Positions 46,319 to 55,340 of a stretch of 64,000 nt of DNA are shown here, one piece after another; position 1 is the first letter of the stretch, and every line of letters begins with the position of its first letter. The notes below the pieces were generated by a model that did no database searches, had not been told where the DNA came from, and saw only the letters and a program-made list of their open reading frames with translations. Source of the stretch: Nodosilinea sp. E11 (GTDB lineage Bacteria; Cyanobacteriota; Cyanobacteriia; Phormidesmidales; Phormidesmidaceae); contig NZ_CP136520.1 of assembly GCF_032813545.1 (NCBI RefSeq), forward strand, positions 4,706,001 to 4,770,000. Direction: 5' to 3'. Made by a program: the position numbers and the translations under genes.

Positions 46319-46843
46319 ATGATTTTTAATGAAACCCCCCTTGCAGGGGCTTATACCGTTGACGTAGACAAAAAAGCTGACAATCGAGGTTTTTTTGCCC
46401 GGTCCTTTTGCGCTCAGGAATTTGCTGAAATTGGGATTAAACCAGAAGTTGCTCAAATCAACCTCTGCTACAACGGCACCAAGGGGACTGTGCGAGGTAT
46501 GCACTATCAAGTGCCACCGGCCTCTGAAACTAAACTCATTCGTTGTACTCGGGGCGCAATTTATGATGTCATTGTCGATTTGCGGCCTAACTCGCCGACC
46601 TACCTCAAGCATTTCGGGGTTGAGTTGACTGCTGACAACTTTCGAGCCCTATACGTGCCTGAGATGTTTGGTCATGGCTACCAAACCCTAACTCCCGAGG
46701 CTGAGATAATCTATGTAGTCAGTGAGTTTTATACCCCCGGCTGCGAGCGAGGATTGCGATATAACGACCCGGTTTTAAATATTCAATGGCCTCTACCGGT
46801 GAGCCTCATCTCTGACAAAGACAACAGCTGGGATTTTCTGTAG
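46319..46843 (+). CDS. RmlC-type sugar 3,5-epimerase
   Basis: 174-residue cupin. Catalytic His62 (RGMHYQ), Asp87 (VIVDLR) and Tyr138 (SEFYTPG) are all present, and FGHGYQTL sits in the active-site wall. Standard dTDP-4-dehydrorhamnose 3,5-epimerase look, but the neighbours make CDP-sugar, so it more likely epimerises a CDP-4-keto-6-deoxysugar. No rmlA, rmlB or rmlD are nearby. Confidence 0.9.
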   Translation: MIFNETPLAGAYTVDVDKKADNRGFFARSFCAQEFAEIGIKPEVAQINLCYNGTKGTVRGMHYQVPPASETKLIRCTRGAIYDVIVDLRPNSPTYLKHFGVELTADNFRALYVPEMFGHGYQTLTPEAEIIYVVSEFYTPGCERGLRYNDPVLNIQWPLPVSLISDKDNSWDFL

Positions 46844-47120
46844 TGGGCCAGTGCTGTAAGTCTACACCCTGGTGGACGGCGATCGTCGATTGGATATTGG
46901 CCTAGCAGCAAAGATACTATCTAGGCTTTGCTTGTTTTTAGTCAATCCTAATTTAGTGCTTTATGATTAATGCAATCTTGAAGACATCTTGTTTTTAACT
47001 ATCTAAATCCAGTACTTTTTTCTGTAAACGTCATATGCTTAGGGTTGGAATTTAAGTAACCTGCCAAGTTTATGTTTTAATTTGCTTCTTAGTACCTTTA
47101 TTTAAGGCGGAAAAATATTT

Positions 47121-48431
47121 ATGTTCATAATTGATACTGCTTTGAAGAGTCGCCAAGAACTAGGCAATCCTGTGAGGGTTGGGATGATTGGTGCTGGATT
47201 TATGGGTTGGGGTATCGCCAACCAAATTATAAATTACTTGCCTGGTATGGAGTTGGTTGCGGTGTCAAGCCGTAGTCTGGCTAGTGCAAAGAAAGCCTAT
47301 GCTGAAGCTGGGATTTTAGATCCCTTGGAAGTGACTACCCAATCGGCGCTAGAAGATGCGATTCAGCTGGGCAAGCCAACTATAACTGACGACGCAATGC
47401 TGCTTTGCCAAGCCGAAGGGATTGATGCTTTAATTGAAGTGACAGGGACCATCGAATTTGCCACTGGTGTAGTTTTAGAGGCGATTGCTAACGGTAAGCA
47501 CGTCGTCCTCATGAACGCTGAGCTAGACGGCACCATTGGGCCTATTCTTAAAACTTACGCCGATCAGGCAGGCGTCATTCTCTCCGGCTGCGATGGTGAC
47601 CAGCCCGGTGTCGAGATGAATTTATTTCGCTATGTTCAAAGTATCGGCCTTAAACCTCTAGTATGCGGCAACATAAAAGGGTTGCAAGACCCCTATCGCA
47701 ACCCTACTACTCAAGCTAGCTTTGCCCAACAATGGGGTCAAGCACCTCACATGGTGACTAGCTTTGCTGATGGCAGCAAAATTTCCTTTGAACAAGCCAT
47801 TGTTGCAAATGCCACGGGCATGAAGGTTTCCCAGCGGGGCATGATTGGCCGCAACTTTCTGGGACATATCGATGAATTGACCGAGGTCTATGATGTCGAT
47901 CAACTCAAGGCATGGGGAGGCATTGTGGATTATGTAGTCGGTGCCCAGCCATCTCCTGGTGTTTATGTTATTGGTCTGATGGAAGACCCTAAGCAGCAGC
48001 ACTACTTGCGCTACTACAAAAAGGGAAACGGGCCTCTCTATTCATTCTATACGCCTTACCATCTCTGTCACCTAGAGGTACCTCTTTCAGTGGCTAGGGT
48101 AGTGCTGTTTAACGATGTAGTGCTGGCCCCAATCTCAGGGCCTGTAGTTGATGTTATTACCTTGGCTAAGATGGACTTAAAAGCGGGTGAAACCCTTGAC
48201 GGCATTGGCTACTATATGACCTACGGCCAATGCGAAAATGCTGATGTTGTAAAGGCTCAGCGGCTTTTGCCGATGGGGCTAGCAGAAGGGTGTCGACTAA
48301 AGCGAGACATTCCTAAAGACAAGGCGCTGACCTACGATGATATTGAGCTACCTGTAGGTCGTCTGTGCGATCGTTTGCGGGCTGAGCAAGAAGTTTACTT
48401 TGCCTCTGCTCTTCCTCGAGCCATAGCCTAA
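47121..48431 (+). CDS. NAD(P)-dependent oxidoreductase with C-terminal SAF domain
   Basis: 436 residues. The N-terminal Rossmann fold (VGMIGAGFMGWGIANQI at 20-36) resembles Gfo/Idh or homoserine dehydrogenases, as does GTIEFATGVVLEAIANGKHVVLMNAEL. The last 75 residues (LAEGCRLKRDIPKDKALTYDDIELP) form an SAF domain of the kind found in sialic acid synthase and altronate dehydratase. It is the likely partner of the CDP-sugar genes, perhaps reducing or rearranging the keto sugar. Exact reaction unknown. A GGCGGAAAAATATTT leader precedes the ATG. Confidence 0.8.
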   Translation: MFIIDTALKSRQELGNPVRVGMIGAGFMGWGIANQIINYLPGMELVAVSSRSLASAKKAYAEAGILDPLEVTTQSALEDAIQLGKPTITDDAMLLCQAEGIDALIEVTGTIEFATGVVLEAIANGKHVVLMNAELDGTIGPILKTYADQAGVILSGCDGDQPGVEMNLFRYVQSIGLKPLVCGNIKGLQDPYRNPTTQASFAQQWGQAPHMVTSFADGSKISFEQAIVANATGMKVSQRGMIGRNFLGHIDELTEVYDVDQLKAWGGIVDYVVGAQPSPGVYVIGLMEDPKQQHYLRYYKKGNGPLYSFYTPYHLCHLEVPLSVARVVLFNDVVLAPISGPVVDVITLAKMDLKAGETLDGIGYYMTYGQCENADVVKAQRLLPMGLAEGCRLKRDIPKDKALTYDDIELPVGRLCDRLRAEQEVYFASALPRAIA

Positions 48432-49188
48432 TACTAAATCTGTTTGGTTATCCCTGGTTCTTCTGAGCAAATGTGGATAGTATTTGTTTCTACCCAGTCA
48501 CACTCAAACCTGTTGTTCCTATATAAAAGATAAAAACCCAATTCTGTCCTTAGGTTTTCTTCCTTTCTCCCAAAATATTTTTTAGAAAGCTGATTCTGAA
48601 CATTTGTCATTTTGTCTTGACGCACAAAAAGCTTGACTAGCTGAGATGCCTTGTTTTTATACTGAATGATGCTGATGTTAAGTTTTTTATTTATGCGAAC
48701 AAAAAAATAGATTGTTTTATAGGATTGAAAAAGATGCGCTGAATGACTTTTCTGATGTTATTTTTTGTCGAGAAAAATATGGTAAAGAGCTTTTGAATTG
48801 ACTATCAACATTATTGCTGGCATTGGGTAGTCGCAAATCCTTGCATTTCTTATGATTGTATCGTACTTATTTTTGTCAAAACTATTTGATCTGGAAATAA
48901 AGGGTATGTCAAAGCCTTTTTGAGAAAAATTTATGAAAAACCTGAATTGCTTTTTCTGTTTTTGATGAAAAATAAGTGAATCGACTTGTGCCCTTGCTCA
49001 CACGGTTATTTTCGAATGGATTGTGATTTTTTAGAAACAACGGCGGTTATAAAAGACCTTGAATGTCTGTCCTCAGTGCAGTTTGAAGCCAACTATTGCT
49101 CACTTTAGATGGCCTGAGCGCAGCTTAGATTAATTGTCTATTCGCTTCAGTCAGGATCAAATAGTTGTTTCATCTATGAATCTTAGCT
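48432..49188. other. Long A+T-rich gap
   Basis: No gene is recognised. The right end (49078-49125) holds one copy of a 49-bp repeat also found upstream of the next glycosyltransferase gap. A minus-strand open frame at 48434-48625 lacks any family look. Confidence 0.4.
49078..49125 (+). repeat. 49-bp intergenic repeat, copy A
   Basis: Contains GCAGTTTGAAGCCAACTATTG and CTTTAGATGGCCTGAGCGC. Copy B (50365-50413) shares these with few mismatches. Confidence 0.6.
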
Positions 49189-50262
49189 ATGGTCTACCAC
49201 ATTGTTGCCGGTACATTTTTTGATTTTGATATGTTTATTCGGCGTGCAGAGGAGGATCGAGGTCCTCGCCATACACTCTACCAGCTAGCCGAGCGATTAC
49301 AGGCAAAGATTCATCAGCCCGGTGATTATACAATTACCTTGGTCGACAAACTTTTGTCGAAGCTTCATAGCACTCCCGAACATTGGGCGATGGCAAAAAG
49401 CTTAGCTTCATCTTTTTCTTCCGAAGATACAGTTTATTCAACAGGAGAAGATATAGGCTTGCCTCTGGCATTTTTACTAAAATTTAAGCGTGATCGGCCA
49501 AAATTGATTACCTATTGCATGGTTCCCGATCGCCCCAGGACAAGAACATTCATTAAGCTTTTTTCTCTGGCTAAGATTATCGATCTATTTACCGTTCATG
49601 AGCCCAACAAAGAAGCCGCTTTAAAAAGATTATTCAACCTTCCTGACGAAAAAGTTTTTCAATTTATTGTGCAAGCCGATGAGAAATTCTTCACGCCTGG
49701 GCCTGCTTCACTGAGAGGAGATATTCCTCTCTTAGCAAGTGCAGGATTAGAGCAGCGTGACTATGCCACTTTGGCCGAAGCAGTTGCAAAAAGGCCAATA
49801 GAGGTTAAAGTGTGTGCTTTTTCACCCAATGCCTCTAATAAAACTAAAGTTCGCATGCCTGAAACTATGCCGGAAAATATGGAAATTCGATATTTCGAGT
49901 TTTCAGAACTCCGAGAACTCTATCGCAGTGCCGATATTGTGGTGATCAGCTTGCTAAAAAATAACTATGCTGGCCTAACGGTACTAATGGAAGGAATGGC
50001 CTGCCAACGGCCTATTATTATTACCAATAATGAAGGTCTAGCCTCAGAAATAGTTGCTAAGGGACTTGCCCTTGGCTTTGAACCAGGTGACGCTCAGGGC
50101 TTACAATCTGCTATTGATCAGCTATTGTCTAACCCTGAAGAGGCTAAGGCTATGGCTGAGCGTGCCCGCTCTTATTTCTTTCAGCACCATTCCAGTGAAC
50201 GATATGTAGATTCTTTATTTGAAGAAATCCAATTTATAGCCCAGCTATATCACCAGTCATGA
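49189..50262 (+). CDS. GT4-type (GT-B) glycosyltransferase
   Basis: 357 residues. The C-terminal half shows the retaining GT-B acceptor/donor pattern: VVISLLKNNYAGLTVLMEGMACQRPII (EGMACQ resembles the E..A...PV motif) followed by the LL.NPEEAK tail. The N-terminal half is less conserved. Probably adds one sugar to a lipid-linked repeat unit. Donor and acceptor unknown. Confidence 0.82.
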   Translation: MVYHIVAGTFFDFDMFIRRAEEDRGPRHTLYQLAERLQAKIHQPGDYTITLVDKLLSKLHSTPEHWAMAKSLASSFSSEDTVYSTGEDIGLPLAFLLKFKRDRPKLITYCMVPDRPRTRTFIKLFSLAKIIDLFTVHEPNKEAALKRLFNLPDEKVFQFIVQADEKFFTPGPASLRGDIPLLASAGLEQRDYATLAEAVAKRPIEVKVCAFSPNASNKTKVRMPETMPENMEIRYFEFSELRELYRSADIVVISLLKNNYAGLTVLMEGMACQRPIIITNNEGLASEIVAKGLALGFEPGDAQGLQSAIDQLLSNPEEAKAMAERARSYFFQHHSSERYVDSLFEEIQFIAQLYHQS

Positions 50263-50364
50263 GAAATGGGATGGCCAGAAAGGTGTCAAAATACGTCAAC
50301 ACAATAACGAGATATGCTATATCTGATAACGGTTATGTGCTATCCCTAGATACCTTTTCTCGTC

Positions 50365-50413
50365 GCAGTTCAAAGGAAACTATTGAATCGCTTTAGATGG
50401 CCTAAGCACAGCT
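50365..50413 (+). repeat. 49-bp intergenic repeat, copy B
   Basis: GCAGTTCAAAGGAAACTATTG and CTTTAGATGGCCTAAGCAC; homologous to copy A at 49078. Confidence 0.6.
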
Positions 50414-50414
50414 C

Positions 50415-50446
50415 CAATATTAACTTAAGAAAGTAAGTTAATATTG
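50415..50446. repeat. Perfect 13-bp hairpin
   Basis: CAATATTAACTTA/TAAGTTAATATTG with loop AGAAAG, directly after repeat copy B. Confidence 0.8.
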
Positions 50447-51032
50447 CTCTTAAAGTACATGGCACTTGTTCACTTTGCCTGTGCTCACACACAGAGAACT
50501 GTTATAAGGGAAGAATATAATGCTCTCTGAAAAATCTTGCAAGGAGGAATACGGAAAATCAATAAGGTATTAAGAAATCATCAAGTATTTCTTCTCAAAT
50601 TAGCAGCCCGAACAGTTTTAGTAATTAAACTATCGTGCTTGGCCTCTGTCGTCGCTCTGACCTCCTAAGATCGCTGGGATAGTTTACCTAAACTATAAAA
50701 CTGAAAAACGTTCTACAAGAGTTATGGCTTGCTGACGACTCAGTGCTCTCAATTTGAGTTTTGAAAAGGTGGCTAAAGCCTAAAGCTTCTACGATAATTA
50801 GTTCTGTAAACTTTTTGCTCAAACCAAAGCTAGCTTGTTGACTAAACTAGTTTGAGTGCTTGGAGGAAATATTCTCTGACCTGTAGTTAAAGCGGAAAGC
50901 TCTCTCCAGAATGTTATTCAAATATATGTTGAAAGTTAAAACTTTGATGAATTATTATTGTTTTGAAAAATAATGGAAATTCTTCGGGCGAGAGTCAGCT
51001 AAAATCTAACCAAACGCTTTTAAAGCTATATC

Positions 51033-52115
51033 ATGAAAAAAGCTATCATTATCGGTCCAAAATCAAAAAAATCAGACCCAATTTCGATCGCTCAAATTAA
51101 TCCATTTTATCAATTTCGTTCCTCTTTAAAAAAAGAATTAGGCCTCTCTTTTGAACACTTTCATGCCGTTTCTATTTCGGAAATTGAAAATGTCATTGAT
51201 CAAAGATTCGAAGCAGATACCTTCTTTGTTAGGCCGCAGTGGAGCGAAAAGCCAAAAGACTTAGAGCGCATCATGAAGAAAATGAGAGATGTGTATCCAA
51301 ATAGTCAAATTTTTTTGATTGACCCATTCGATCAAACTAGCAGTCGTTTCTTTTCGGTTTTGCCATATGTCACACGTCTTATAAAATACATTTGCCTAAA
51401 AGATAAAAGCCTTTACATAGAAGACTTTATTGGTGGCAACTTTTGTACCGATAAACTTGTCAATGAAATGGGCTATAACTTAAATGGCTGGCATGTCGGT
51501 TCCCAAGTGCCAGATGGGTACGAAAATCATATAGTGCCTGGCTGGTATGCTTTATGCCCTAAGCTTAAAAAGCAGATTTTGACCCCCTTTCCCCCCCGTT
51601 TTCTTAGAGCGAGAAGAAAAGATATTGATGTTTTTAGTCACGTTTCATGTGGAAATAGAATAGAGACGGAGTGGTATGGTTTATACCGCCAAGCAGCTAT
51701 TGATGTGCTAAATAATTTGAAGCATGACTACAATTTATCAATCAATGCTGACTACATAGGTGAACCTCGAATATCTAGACTGCAATATCAAGCCTTTCTA
51801 AGGCGCAGTAAAATCGCATTTAGCCCACTTGGATGGGGGGAGATTACAATGCGTAGCTATGAGGCCGTCCTCAATAAATGTTTGCTTATTCAACCTAATG
51901 TGGATCATGTAATTGTCGAACCAAATATTTTTATTCCTTATGAAACTTACATTCCTGTGGAGTGGGACTATAGGGATTTAGAAGAGAAATGCAGGTACTA
52001 TTTGAATAATCCAAGAGAAGCCAATCAGATTGTAGAAAATGCCTACACAAAATTTAAGGAATATTTCATATCTAAAAAGTTTGTTGCCAGAATAGGAGAA
52101 TTGCTTGCAATATAA
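51033..52115 (+). CDS. Exostosin-like glycosyltransferase
   Basis: 360 residues, strongly A+T-biased codons. The C-terminal region SKIAFSPLGWGEITMRSYEAVLNKCLLIQPNVDHV resembles exostosin/GT1-type donor-binding segments. The N-terminal half has no clear match. Probably part of the polysaccharide assembly, acquired with the island. Donor unknown. Confidence 0.68.
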   Translation: MKKAIIIGPKSKKSDPISIAQINPFYQFRSSLKKELGLSFEHFHAVSISEIENVIDQRFEADTFFVRPQWSEKPKDLERIMKKMRDVYPNSQIFLIDPFDQTSSRFFSVLPYVTRLIKYICLKDKSLYIEDFIGGNFCTDKLVNEMGYNLNGWHVGSQVPDGYENHIVPGWYALCPKLKKQILTPFPPRFLRARRKDIDVFSHVSCGNRIETEWYGLYRQAAIDVLNNLKHDYNLSINADYIGEPRISRLQYQAFLRRSKIAFSPLGWGEITMRSYEAVLNKCLLIQPNVDHVIVEPNIFIPYETYIPVEWDYRDLEEKCRYYLNNPREANQIVENAYTKFKEYFISKKFVARIGELLAI

Positions 52116-52191
52116 GAAGATCTGGCCCTTAATTTCCTTATGGAGGAGATGGATCGAAGCCTGCTCATGGGTACTGCTTCCCTAACGGGTG

Positions 52192-52228
52192 TTGGCTAGA
52201 ATGTTTACAATGATTGACTTCTAGCCAA
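52192..52228. repeat. Inverted repeat at the left of the IS1-like fragment
   Basis: TTGGCTAGAA (52192-52201) and TTCTAGCCAA (52219-52228) are perfect complements. May be the remnant of an insertion-sequence end or leader. Confidence 0.6.
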
Positions 52229-52380
52229 TGCGATGTCTCTATTGCCAGAGTGATCACCCTGTAAAGAACGGTAGATCACCTTTAAAAGAGCAAATCGCTT
52301 TGCAACGCTACCTGTGTCGATATTGCGGCAAACCTGAAACGAGCCTACTAACCGACATTTCGCAGTCTGACATGGCTTAG
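52228..52380 (+). pseudogene. IS1-type InsA-like fragment (zinc ribbon)
   Basis: 50-codon open frame MRCLYCQSDHPVKNGRS... with the C..C...C..C pattern (CLYC, CRYC) of IS1 InsA N-termini. It stops exactly where the next insertion sequence begins, so it appears interrupted. InsB was not found. Confidence 0.55.
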
Positions 52381-52381
52381 G

Positions 52382-53418
52382 TTAGGGCTTGCTGAGAAAG
52401 TATCCAAAGCTAAGCAAACATGGCGATTCAGCGTGGTTAAGAGCCGCTAAAGTGTAGAGAAATCCTTGGACGCAAAGACTAATGTATCGCTAATCGAGCC
52501 CAGGTCAACTGAGTTTTGAGAACTTCTATTTGCCGTTTGGAGGCAAGCTATCAGGGGAGAATCGTTGGGTGAAGCTGGCGGCAATGATTCTATGGGAGGC
52601 GTTTGAGTCGAACTATGCGGCGCAGTTCAGCGAGGACCGAGGGGCACCAGTTAAACCGTTTCGGATGGCACTGGGGGCGTTGCTTATCAAAGAGCAGCTA
52701 AGGGTCAGTGATGGAGAGACCGTAGAGCAGATACGGGTTCTCCCGTATCTGCTCTACTTTTTGGGGTTGTCCGAATACAGTGACCGAGCGCCGTTTGACG
52801 CGTTGATGATGGCGCTCGGTCACTAGCGGTTGAGCCTAGAGCTTGTGAACCAGGTGAACGAAGCGGTGGTGCAGGCCGTCTTAGTCCCAGAGACATCGGC
52901 CTCAGAGTCTATGGAGGCTGAGGCCGCTCCCCCAACCCTGAATGAACCGGTAGATCCGAGCGACAGCGGCGACGATAACTCTGGCAACGACTCACCCAAC
53001 CAGGGGCAACTGCTGTTAGATGCGACGGTAGCACCAGCGGATATCCACTATCCTACGGACTTGCATCTGCTCAACCAATCGAGAGCTAGCAGTGAACGAA
53101 TCTTGGATAAACTCTGGGACACGATTCGCCAACCGGGGCAGCGAATGTCATTGAGGGCAAGTTTGGGCAGGGCAAACGTCGCTTTAGCCTGAACTGGATG
53201 ATGGCCAAACTTCCCCCATGGCGGCTACCACCATGGCCATTACGGTTCTGCTGATGAATCTGAACCGGAGGCTCCGACCGCTTGTTTTATATTTTCTCCA
53301 CTGCACATACTGCTATCTCACCCAACGAATTGCTCGACTCAGGTCTCTTAGAAGTGCTCGCTGGCGGGCGGCGAAAAGGCGCTATCCAGCCTGCGCTGAT
53401 TTTTTCAGTAAACCTTAA
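52382..53418 (+). mobile_element. Degenerate IS5/IS1182-type element
   Basis: Bounded by related ends TTAGGGCTTGCTGAGAAAG (52382-52400) and, as reverse complement, TTAAGGTTTACTGAAAAAA (53400-53418), differing by transitions only. It contains the broken transposase described separately. Size about 1.0 kb, versus the usual 1.5 kb or so, agrees with an internal deletion. Confidence 0.7.
52482..53418 (+). pseudogene. Broken IS5/IS1182-type transposase
   Basis: The start MYR is followed at once by TAA (52491-52493), where the family has Lys. The frame then reads through FYLPFGGKLSGENRWVKL and EQIRVLPYLLYFLGL to a second in-frame stop TAG at 52824-52826. The same frame continues with LSLELVNQVNEAVVQ and LLLDATVAPADIHYPTDL until 53192. 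The later VIEGKFGQGKRRF and MAITVLLMNLNRRLR segments are in two other frames, with part of the middle missing. It ends FFSKP. Clearly inactive. Confidence 0.8.
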
Positions 53419-53436
53419 GGTAGGGTATCCTCATTC

Positions 53437-53463
53437 GCTCACCTTCAGGGTGAGCTCTTTTTT
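53437..53463 (+). terminator. Terminator-like hairpin after the IS remnant
   Basis: GCTCACC/GGTGAGC stem, loop TTCAG, followed by TCTTTTTTT. It lies between the IS end and the 3' end of the polymerase gene. Confidence 0.75.
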
Positions 53464-53474
53464 TGGAAAACTCC

Positions 53475-54926
53475 TTAGTGCTTAGTCAGCTCTGCAGAAG
53501 TAAGAATAGACCTAGAAAATGATTTTGGTGATGTCTGCATAGTTGCGGCTGATCGAGACGATCGCATAACGTACCCAGTGAGCCCACCGCAAATCAGAAT
53601 ATAAAGGGGATTAATCATCGCATTGAGCAAACAATCGATGGAATAGAGCAACAAGGTTACAGTTAAAACTGCAACTGGGGCATGCTCTTTCTTTTGCCAT
53701 AGTCGAGGTGGGCACTTTGTTGTAAACACACTAACGATAGGCAATAGCAACGTAGTGTAAAGACTTACCAAGCCTAAAAATCCATGGTGACCGAACGCAA
53801 TAATCCACAAGCTATCCTGAATTGTTAATGCCTTGCCTTGAGCATCGTAAACTAAAGCTCGACCCCATCCAGCCCAGCCCAGCCACAATCTCTCTCTTGC
53901 TCTGTCAACCAAGACTTCTTCGTTATTAAATCTAAACTCTAATGATTGAACTCGATCTTCAGGTAAATACTGAGACAGAGTTCCAATAATTTGGTCAGTG
54001 ATATAGGATTCTGTCATAGTACTCAAATATAGATATATGATAAGTCCTGCAATAGTTAAATAAACTGGCAGTGCTGTTCTAAAAACAGCTCCAATATACA
54101 AAATAGCTATACCAAGAGCTAAGAGGCCGTAAGCTCCTGTAGACCGGAGTGCCAAGAAAGTAAGAAATAATAATGGAACCGTTATGTTAAACGGAAAATT
54201 TAAAAAATTCAGTTTTGTGCCAGTTCTCCAAAGCCAGATTCCGATAAGTAAGGCTGCCATCATCCATGCACCTACAGCTAGTCCATGCTGCATAAAAACC
54301 GTAGGCCTAAATCCACCAATCCTAATTGTTTGACCAAAATCTCCGTGAGGATGCCCCCCATACAAAATATTATGCAATTGAGGACTCATTCGAATCTCAA
54401 AAAGACATAGAGGAACATATACTAAGCCACCAGCAAAAATTCCAATTGCTAGCTGACGTAGACCTTCTAAATCACTTAAATAAATTCTACCTAAAAAGTA
54501 GGGTATACCCCATGTCATTGTTTGATTAGTAACTGCTGAAATTCCATCATAAATGCCTAATTCGTTTGAAAAGGAAGAGAATAGAGGACAAATACACCAT
54601 AGGGCTATCGGGATATCAAGCAAGCCAAACTTGAACTGTTTAAATCTACCAACATCAAATATGAAGGTGGCTAACAAAACGCCATAGGATGTCGCTGATA
54701 TTTTAGAATAATTCGGAATCCCAGGTAGTTCCAATATCACAACCGGTAAGAACAGCCAAGCAGCAATAAAGCTGATTACAATTGCTCGTCGGGCTGGATA
54801 TCGCTGGAATATCCAAATAACTAAAGGAATCCACAATACCATTACTAGAGTTGCAACGATATTTGGGCTACCGATTGGGTGAAAGAACTGAAAGCTCACG
54901 TTGCTACCTTTACTTTGATACGACAA
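53475..54926 (-). CDS. O-antigen polymerase/ligase-like membrane protein
   Basis: 483 residues with about ten or more predicted membrane helices and a large periplasmic loop (about 310-370, including DRARERLWLGWAGWG). This layout is usual for Wzy/WaaL-type proteins that polymerise or ligate O-antigen units. Sequence conservation in the family is low, so the assignment rests on topology and the neighbouring flippase. The C-terminus lies 57 bases from the IS element and may have been affected by it. Confidence 0.75.
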   Translation of the reverse strand: MSYQSKGSNVSFQFFHPIGSPNIVATLVMVLWIPLVIWIFQRYPARRAIVISFIAAWLFLPVVILELPGIPNYSKISATSYGVLLATFIFDVGRFKQFKFGLLDIPIALWCICPLFSSFSNELGIYDGISAVTNQTMTWGIPYFLGRIYLSDLEGLRQLAIGIFAGGLVYVPLCLFEIRMSPQLHNILYGGHPHGDFGQTIRIGGFRPTVFMQHGLAVGAWMMAALLIGIWLWRTGTKLNFLNFPFNITVPLLFLTFLALRSTGAYGLLALGIAILYIGAVFRTALPVYLTIAGLIIYLYLSTMTESYITDQIIGTLSQYLPEDRVQSLEFRFNNEEVLVDRARERLWLGWAGWGRALVYDAQGKALTIQDSLWIIAFGHHGFLGLVSLYTTLLLPIVSVFTTKCPPRLWQKKEHAPVAVLTVTLLLYSIDCLLNAMINPLYILICGGLTGYVMRSSRSAATMQTSPKSFSRSILTSAELTKH

Positions 54927-55340
54927 CTAACTGCGAATGATTAGAAGCAAAACAAAATTCAAGAGATACAACTATATAGTTATATTAAGGATTTAGTGCT
55001 TTGCAATAAGCTCGCTTAGGCAAAGTATATTCTAGGTGATCTACCTCACCTTTTCTTTCTTCTACCGCCCTACCAACGTCCTAAAAAAGAGTCTAGAAAA
55101 TAAGAAAGGAAAACCATAATTATAAAGATTTTAGGACTTGTATGCATCCGGCAGCGGTATTTGGGGAGGCAGAGTATAACTTAGACAGTTAGAAGTTGGG
55201 GACGCCTGAGAAATAGTAATTGTGTACTTTGTTGAATCGAGAGCTGCTATGATTAAATACTCTAGAGTCTTAAAGTCATGCAGATTAATCTCATACACTA
55301 CATTGTAAAATATACGGTTTTGCGAGCTACTAGAACTGTC
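54927..55340. other. Gap between polymerase and flippase genes
   Basis: Contains a 70-codon stretch (55131-55340, minus) that continues in the same frame right after the flippase stop codon and ends SYTLPPQIPLPDAYKS. No family recognised; may be chance. Confidence 0.3.

Larger units (their letters stand above)
50263..51032. other. Long A+T-rich gap with repeat and hairpin
   Basis: Holds repeat copy B (50365-50413) and an adjoining 13-bp hairpin (50415-50446). No other signal recognised; an AAGGAGG near 50540 is not followed by a usable start. Confidence 0.4.

Noticed and set aside
48434-48625. 63-codon minus-strand frame after the SAF oxidoreductase gene
   Set aside because: No recognisable motif, and no good ribosome-binding site in an A+T-rich gap.
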